This document shows positions 34,739 to 38,483 of a DNA stretch of 38,483 nucleotides, one piece after another. The position numbers and the translations under genes are program-made. This stretch comes from an uncultured Gammaproteobacteria bacterium (GTDB lineage: Bacteria; Pseudomonadota; Gammaproteobacteria; PS1; Pseudothioglobaceae): positions 1 through 38,483 of the forward strand of contig CACLHR010000011.1 of the NCBI GenBank assembly GCA_902606745.1. The letters run 5' to 3'. Under the pieces are notes generated by a model, which worked only from the letters and a program-made list of their open reading frames with translations, did no database searches and had not been told where the DNA came from. Every line of letters begins with the position of its first letter. Position 1 is the first letter of the stretch.

Positions 34739-35752
34739 ATGAAATTAATACACCAAAAAATCCGTCAAATACCTAAGGTGGAACTCCATAGTCATCTCGA
34801 GGGAACAATACAGCCTTCACTAGTTAAAAAGATAGCAAAACGCAATAACATAAAGCTGAGGGATGGTTTATTCACTCAACAGGGAGACTTTGCCTGGAAT
34901 GACTTTGTCACTTTTTTGAAAGCTTACGACGAAGTAAGTTCATGTCTAAAGCACAGCAAAGACTATCGAGACATTACCTATGATTACCTTAAATCCTGTG
35001 CACTTGAGGGAACGATTTATGCTGAAACATTTATTTCTCCAGATCATGCTGCTGAAATGGGTATGAGTTATGAAGATGTTCTGTCAGGCTGTACTCAAGG
35101 GATTGATGATGCTGAAAGAGACTTTGGTATCATAGGGCGTATTATCGTTACTTGTGTTCGTCATCTAGGACCAAATCAGGCGGTAAGAATTGCACAACTC
35201 ATGGTCGATGAGCCGCACCCCTATATTGTCGGTTTTGGTATGGGTGGAGATGAATCCCAATATGTTGCATCAGATTTTACTCCTGCCTTTCAAATTGCCT
35301 TCGATGCTGGTTATCCTTGCACTGTTCATGCGGGTGAAGTCTGCGGCTCCGAAAGTGTATGGGATGCAATTAATCACCTACCAATGATAAGCCGGATAGG
35401 TCACGGTGTTCGTAGTGCTGAGGACGGTGAATTAATTAAAACCTTAGCAAATCGTAAATTATCTTTAGAAGTCTGTCCAGGAAGTAATTTGGCTTTGGCT
35501 TTGTATCCTGACTGGAAAAGTCATCCTCTAAAACAAATTCTTAAAGCAGGCATTAGTGTCAGTCTAAACTCAGACGACCCTCCATTTTTTAATACCAGTG
35601 TTGGTAAAGAATATCAAAATGGAGCTGAACACTTTAATCTCGATTTAAAACAGCTAATTTACATTTCTCGTATGGCTGCGGAGTCGTCGTTCGCTGATAC
35701 TAAAACGAAAGCTTACTTAATTAAAAAAATTAACGAATGGTCAATTGACTAA
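34739..35752 (+). CDS. add: Adenosine deaminase
   Basis: Converts adenosine and deoxyadenosine to inosine and deoxyinosine, which suits the trimeric phosphorylase in this operon. The 337-residue protein shows the family motifs in order: ELHSHLEGT (zinc histidines, near residue 17), VHAGEVCGS (catalytic Glu), RIGHGVR and LNSDDPPFF (zinc Asp). The related adenine deaminase subfamily usually has SDDPAYF, so adenosine is the better guess, although adenine cannot be excluded. Gap to the next gene is 52 nt and very AT-rich. Confidence 0.93.
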   Translation: MKLIHQKIRQIPKVELHSHLEGTIQPSLVKKIAKRNNIKLRDGLFTQQGDFAWNDFVTFLKAYDEVSSCLKHSKDYRDITYDYLKSCALEGTIYAETFISPDHAAEMGMSYEDVLSGCTQGIDDAERDFGIIGRIIVTCVRHLGPNQAVRIAQLMVDEPHPYIVGFGMGGDESQYVASDFTPAFQIAFDAGYPCTVHAGEVCGSESVWDAINHLPMISRIGHGVRSAEDGELIKTLANRKLSLEVCPGSNLALALYPDWKSHPLKQILKAGISVSLNSDDPPFFNTSVGKEYQNGAEHFNLDLKQLIYISRMAAESSFADTKTKAYLIKKINEWSID

Positions 35753-35804
35753 AATAAAAACAAAATAAATTTATAATTAAATAATTATTAATCGGAATTG
35801 AATT

Positions 35805-36374
35805 ATGTCTATAACAAAGAAATATATTACAGCGGATGAATTACTTCTCGATTCATTTAAACTTGGTGTGGATATCTATAATAGTGGTTTTAGACCAAAC
35901 TTTATTGTAGGTGTATGGCGTGGTGGCACCCCGGTAGGCATTGCAATTCAAGAAATACTGGCGTATCTAGGCAATGAATCTGATCATATTGCTATTCGAA
36001 CTTCCTCATATATTAGCATAAACAATCAATCAAAAGAGGTGCGCGTTCATGGCATAGATTATCTTATTAGTCACATGAACGCTGAAGATAGTCTGCTTTT
36101 GGTTGATGACGTATTTGATTCAGGAAGAAGCATTAAAGCGATACTAGACACTCTAAATGATAGGGCAAGAAAAAATATACCTCACGATGTTCGTGTGGCG
36201 ATGCCTTGGTATAAGCCCGAAAGAAACATCATTGATAAAGTCCCAGATTACTATATTCATGAAACAGATGACTGGTTAGTCTTTCCTCACGAAATGGATG
36301 GCCTTACAGAAGAGGAAATATTTAAAAATAAAAAGAATATGAAAGAGATTTTATCTCAGGTAACTAGTAAATAG
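35805..36374 (+). CDS. Purine-type phosphoribosyltransferase (hypoxanthine/xanthine salvage, probable)
   Basis: Type-I phosphoribosyltransferase of 189 residues. The PRPP loop LLLVDDVFDSGRSIKAIL (around residues 95-112) is complete, with the pyrophosphate loop region VGVWRGGTPVG near residue 36. It most resembles the hypoxanthine/xanthine-guanine PRT-like group (COG2236 type). The C-terminal half has an unusual acidic DDWLVFPHEMDGLTEEE motif common in that group. As the last gene of the rightward train it would return purine bases to nucleotides. The base specificity is not certain. Confidence 0.85.
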   Translation: MSITKKYITADELLLDSFKLGVDIYNSGFRPNFIVGVWRGGTPVGIAIQEILAYLGNESDHIAIRTSSYISINNQSKEVRVHGIDYLISHMNAEDSLLLVDDVFDSGRSIKAILDTLNDRARKNIPHDVRVAMPWYKPERNIIDKVPDYYIHETDDWLVFPHEMDGLTEEEIFKNKKNMKEILSQVTSK

Positions 36375-36411
36375 TTTTAGCCTTTTTTTGAAGTATCCTT
36401 ATTAGCTAAAT

Positions 36412-36549
36412 TTAAAAGACTGACTTAATTAAGTCCCACAAGCCATAAAATATAGCCAGCCATATGAGTCCCTTTATAAGAAAAAACATAAAGGGCAAGA
36501 TAACAAGTAGCCATTTATTTTTTATGCGTTTTCTAAGATAGTTAATCAT
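36412..36549 (-). CDS. Small membrane protein coupled to the oligopeptide transporter operon
   Basis: I do not recognise this protein. It has 45 residues: a basic N-terminus (MINYLRKRIKNKW) followed by one or two hydrophobic stretches (LLVILPFMFFLIKGLIWLAIF) ending YGLWDLIKSVF, so it is probably an inner-membrane peptide. The longer reading frame upstream (to 36651) lies inside the ATPase gene and is not used. Its ATG overlaps the ATPase stop as ATGATTAA (8 nt), the same junction type used by real genes in this window, which argues for coupled translation. An accessory role for the transporter is only a guess. Confidence 0.55.
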   Translation of the reverse strand: MINYLRKRIKNKWLLVILPFMFFLIKGLIWLAIFYGLWDLIKSVF

Positions 36550-37528
36550 TAAAGTGGCATGCAACTTCATGACTACTTGTAGCTTCTTTGAGTTCAGGCT
36601 TTTCCTGAGAACAAATGTCCTGCGCTTTTTTACAACGAGTACGAAAAACACAACCAGATGGAGGGTTTATAGGTGAAGGTAAGTCCCCTTCTATTAGAAT
36701 TAAATCCTTGTTTTTCTCTATTATCGGGTCTGGAATTGGAACTGCAGAAATCAGCGCCTGAGTATAAGGATGTCGTGGATTATTATATATATCTTCACTT
36801 TTAGCAAGTTCAACCATATTTCCCATGTAAAGAACCATAATTTTGGTACTAATATGCTTCACAATACTTAAATCATGAGCTATAAATATTAGAGTCAAAT
36901 CCATCTCTTTTTGTAAGTCCATTAGTAGATTTATTACTTGGGCTTGGATGGAAACGTCTAGTGCCGAAACTGGTTCATCACAAATAATTAATTTAGGCTT
37001 TAAGATTAAAGCTCTCGCTATACCAATACGCTGGCATTGGCCACCAGAAAATTCATGAGGATAACGATTAATAAGATTTTCTAATAAACCAACCTTATTC
37101 ATTACATCCTCAACTCTTGCTTTAATATCTATCTTTGAAGTTTTAGGGTAATGTGTTTTCAACGGTTCTGCAATAATCTCTCCAATAGTCATTCGAGGAT
37201 TAAGGCTTGCAAGTGGATCTTGAAAGATCATTTGGATTTCTTTTCGGTGTTTTCTCATTTCTTTTTTTTGAAGAGCTAATAAGTCTTTACCGAACCATAA
37301 AACTCTTCCTGTTTCAGAAGGCACCATGCTAATAATTGCACGTGCTAAGGTAGATTTACCACATCCTGACTCACCCACTATGCCTAACGTTTCACCTGAC
37401 TTTAATTCAAATGAAACTCCATTTACTGCCTGTAATTTTTTTCGTTTTGTCCAAGGCATATCTCCTTCACTAGAAACATCAAAATGCACCTTTAGGTTTT
37501 CAACTTGCATTATAGTTTCATGATTCAT
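36542..37528 (-). CDS. Oligopeptide/dipeptide ABC transporter ATP-binding protein (OppF/DppF-like)
   Basis: Second ATPase of a peptide importer, 328 residues. Walker A GESGCGKST near residue 54, signature SGGQCQRIGIARAL, Walker B LIICDEPVSALD, and a switch His in FIAHDLS. The C-terminal oligo_HPY region (YTQALISAVPIPDP) and the cysteine cluster CVFRTRCKKAQDIC near residue 295 indicate a probable iron-sulfur-binding tail as in Opp/Dpp ATPases. It overlaps the upstream ATPase by 4 nt (ATGA). OppF versus DppF cannot be decided here. Confidence 0.93.
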   Translation of the reverse strand: MNHETIMQVENLKVHFDVSSEGDMPWTKRKKLQAVNGVSFELKSGETLGIVGESGCGKSTLARAIISMVPSETGRVLWFGKDLLALQKKEMRKHRKEIQMIFQDPLASLNPRMTIGEIIAEPLKTHYPKTSKIDIKARVEDVMNKVGLLENLINRYPHEFSGGQCQRIGIARALILKPKLIICDEPVSALDVSIQAQVINLLMDLQKEMDLTLIFIAHDLSIVKHISTKIMVLYMGNMVELAKSEDIYNNPRHPYTQALISAVPIPDPIIEKNKDLILIEGDLPSPINPPSGCVFRTRCKKAQDICSQEKPELKEATSSHEVACHFND

Positions 37529-38483
37529 AATAATTCCTCAAATGCTACATGACAGGCTCTTAAGTGTTTATTTTCTCCGGCTTCAAGAAGTTCTGGAGTT
37601 TGAATAGAACAAATGTCTTTTGAAAATTTACAGCGTGGTGAAAATGGGCATCCTACAGGATCCAACATCGCATCTGGAGGATTTCCATGTATAGTTTTTA
37701 GTTTATCGGTACTGTCGTCAAGTCGAGGAACTGCACTTATTAATCCTTGAGTATATGGATGAGTAGGTCTTGCATAGATAAGCTCAGTTTTTGCAATTTC
37801 CATCACCTGACCACCATACATTACTAAAGTCTCATCACTGTTACCAGCAACAACACCAAGATCATGAGTGATTAAAATAATTGAGGTGCCAAACTCCTTT
37901 TGAATATCGGATAGTAAATGCATTATTTGAGCTTGAACTGTAACATCAAGAGCGGTTGTAGGTTCATCAGCAATTAACAATTTAGGGCTACATAGTAAAG
38001 ACATTGCAATCATTACACGCTGCCTCATACCTCCTGAAAATTCATGGGGATACATTCTGATGAGGTTTCTAGCCTCAGGTATTTGAACCGCGTCCAACAT
38101 ACTAATTGATTGCTTAATGGCTTCACTTTTTGATAATCCTTTATGATGAATTAAGACTTCAGCCATCTGCTCAGAGACTTTCATATATGGATTAAGACTA
38201 GTCATTGGATCCTGAAAAATCATTGCTATCTTTTCAGAACGAATAAGATTCAGCTCTGAAATAGAAAGGTTAAGAATTTCTTGATCTTCAAATTTCACAC
38301 TTCCAATAGCTCGACCATTTTGATCCAACAAACCCATCATCGCAAAAACCGTTTGACTTTTCCCACTTCCAGACTCACCAACAATTGCTAATATTTTTCC
38401 CTCTTCAAGAGAAAAACTAACATTATTAACAGCACGAACGATTCCGTCTGCTGTATTAAATTCGACGTTTAAGTTTTTTACCT
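37525..38483 (-). CDS. Oligopeptide/dipeptide ABC transporter ATP-binding protein (OppD/DppD-like, N-terminus outside window)
   Basis: First ATPase of the peptide importer; 319 codons are visible and the frame stays open to the window edge. The Walker A motif GESGSGKSQT lies at about 38370-38400, upstream of the first in-window ATG (38340), so that ATG is not the start. Signature SGGMRQRVMIAMSL, Walker B LLIADEPTTALD, switch His in LITHDLG, and the C-terminal PTHPYTQGLISAVPRLDD with CPFSPRCKFSKDIC follow. Only a short N-terminal piece is missing. The permeases and binding protein should lie beyond the right edge. Confidence 0.92.
   Translation of the reverse strand, partial: VKNLNVEFNTADGIVRAVNNVSFSLEEGKILAIVGESGSGKSQTVFAMMGLLDQNGRAIGSVKFEDQEILNLSISELNLIRSEKIAMIFQDPMTSLNPYMKVSEQMAEVLIHHKGLSKSEAIKQSISMLDAVQIPEARNLIRMYPHEFSGGMRQRVMIAMSLLCSPKLLIADEPTTALDVTVQAQIMHLLSDIQKEFGTSIILITHDLGVVAGNSDETLVMYGGQVMEIAKTELIYARPTHPYTQGLISAVPRLDDSTDKLKTIHGNPPDAMLDPVGCPFSPRCKFSKDICSIQTPELLEAGENKHLRACHVAFEELL

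Noticed and set aside
36362-36389. AACTA-GTAAA-TAGTT followed by a T-run as terminator of the rightward train
   Set aside because: Only five weak A/T-rich pairs and several bases between stem and T-run; too weak to list, though some termination here is expected.
36550-36651. N-terminal extension of the small membrane protein
   Set aside because: It lies wholly inside the ATPase coding sequence in another frame; the ATG at 36549 with stop overlap is the sensible start.

Overview
The window is AT-rich, gene-dense bacterial DNA, most likely from a gammaproteobacterium, probably a marine heterotroph. The case rests on the UmuD/UmuC and TatB/TatC proteins, sigma70-type promoters, Gram-negative periplasmic binding proteins and short 4-8 nt start/stop overlaps. 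Genus and species cannot be read from the sequence. I see no rRNA, tRNA, CRISPR, insertion sequence or prophage genes.

Left flank (1-4885): a nitroreductase (cut by the window edge) and a metallo-beta-lactamase-fold hydrolase on the minus strand; tatB-tatC on the plus strand without an adjacent tatA; then umuD-umuC on the minus strand. The UmuD has an extra DNA-binding-like N-terminal region, and its promoter carries a 12-bp palindrome.

Core (4904-36374): about 31.5 kb devoted to purines and nucleosides, built as two divergent gene trains leaving one regulatory gap (22428-22749). The leftward train has 16 genes: a GntR/FCD regulator, allantoinase puuE, OHCU decarboxylase uraD, allantoicase alc, ureidoglycolate lyase allA, membrane urate hydroxylase puuD, guanine deaminase guaD, HIU hydrolase uraH, xanthine dehydrogenase xdhA/xdhB and its chaperone xdhC, a BMP-type ABC importer (ATPase, two permeases, binding protein) and an 8-oxoguanine deaminase. 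Together these convert guanine, hypoxanthine, xanthine, urate and probably 8-oxoguanine to glyoxylate, two ureas and ammonia. The rightward train has 12 genes: a second BMP-type importer (binding protein, ATPase, two permeases), cytidine deaminase, purine nucleoside phosphorylase, a long human-type deoxyribose-phosphate aldolase, a double-domain ALDH16-like aldehyde dehydrogenase, thymidine phosphorylase, phosphopentomutase, adenosine deaminase and a purine-type phosphoribosyltransferase. This arm takes in (deoxy)nucleosides, releases the bases and burns the (deoxy)ribose; the released purine bases can feed the leftward arm or be salvaged. The whole looks like a system for using nucleosides and nucleic acid breakdown products as carbon and nitrogen.

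Control: two back-to-back palindromes (22498-22523) sit between two outward-facing promoter candidates, a likely operator for the GntR protein. The rightward transcript has a structured 5' leader with two competing hairpins. A strong stem-loop follows the binding-protein gene in each arm. xdhB has no ATG, GTG or TTG upstream of its conserved N-terminus but has a perfect GGAGG in front of an ATC codon.

Right flank (36412-38483): the end of an oligopeptide/dipeptide ABC transporter operon on the minus strand (OppD/DppD-like, cut by the window edge, and OppF/DppF-like), followed by a translationally overlapping 45-residue membrane protein of unknown function.
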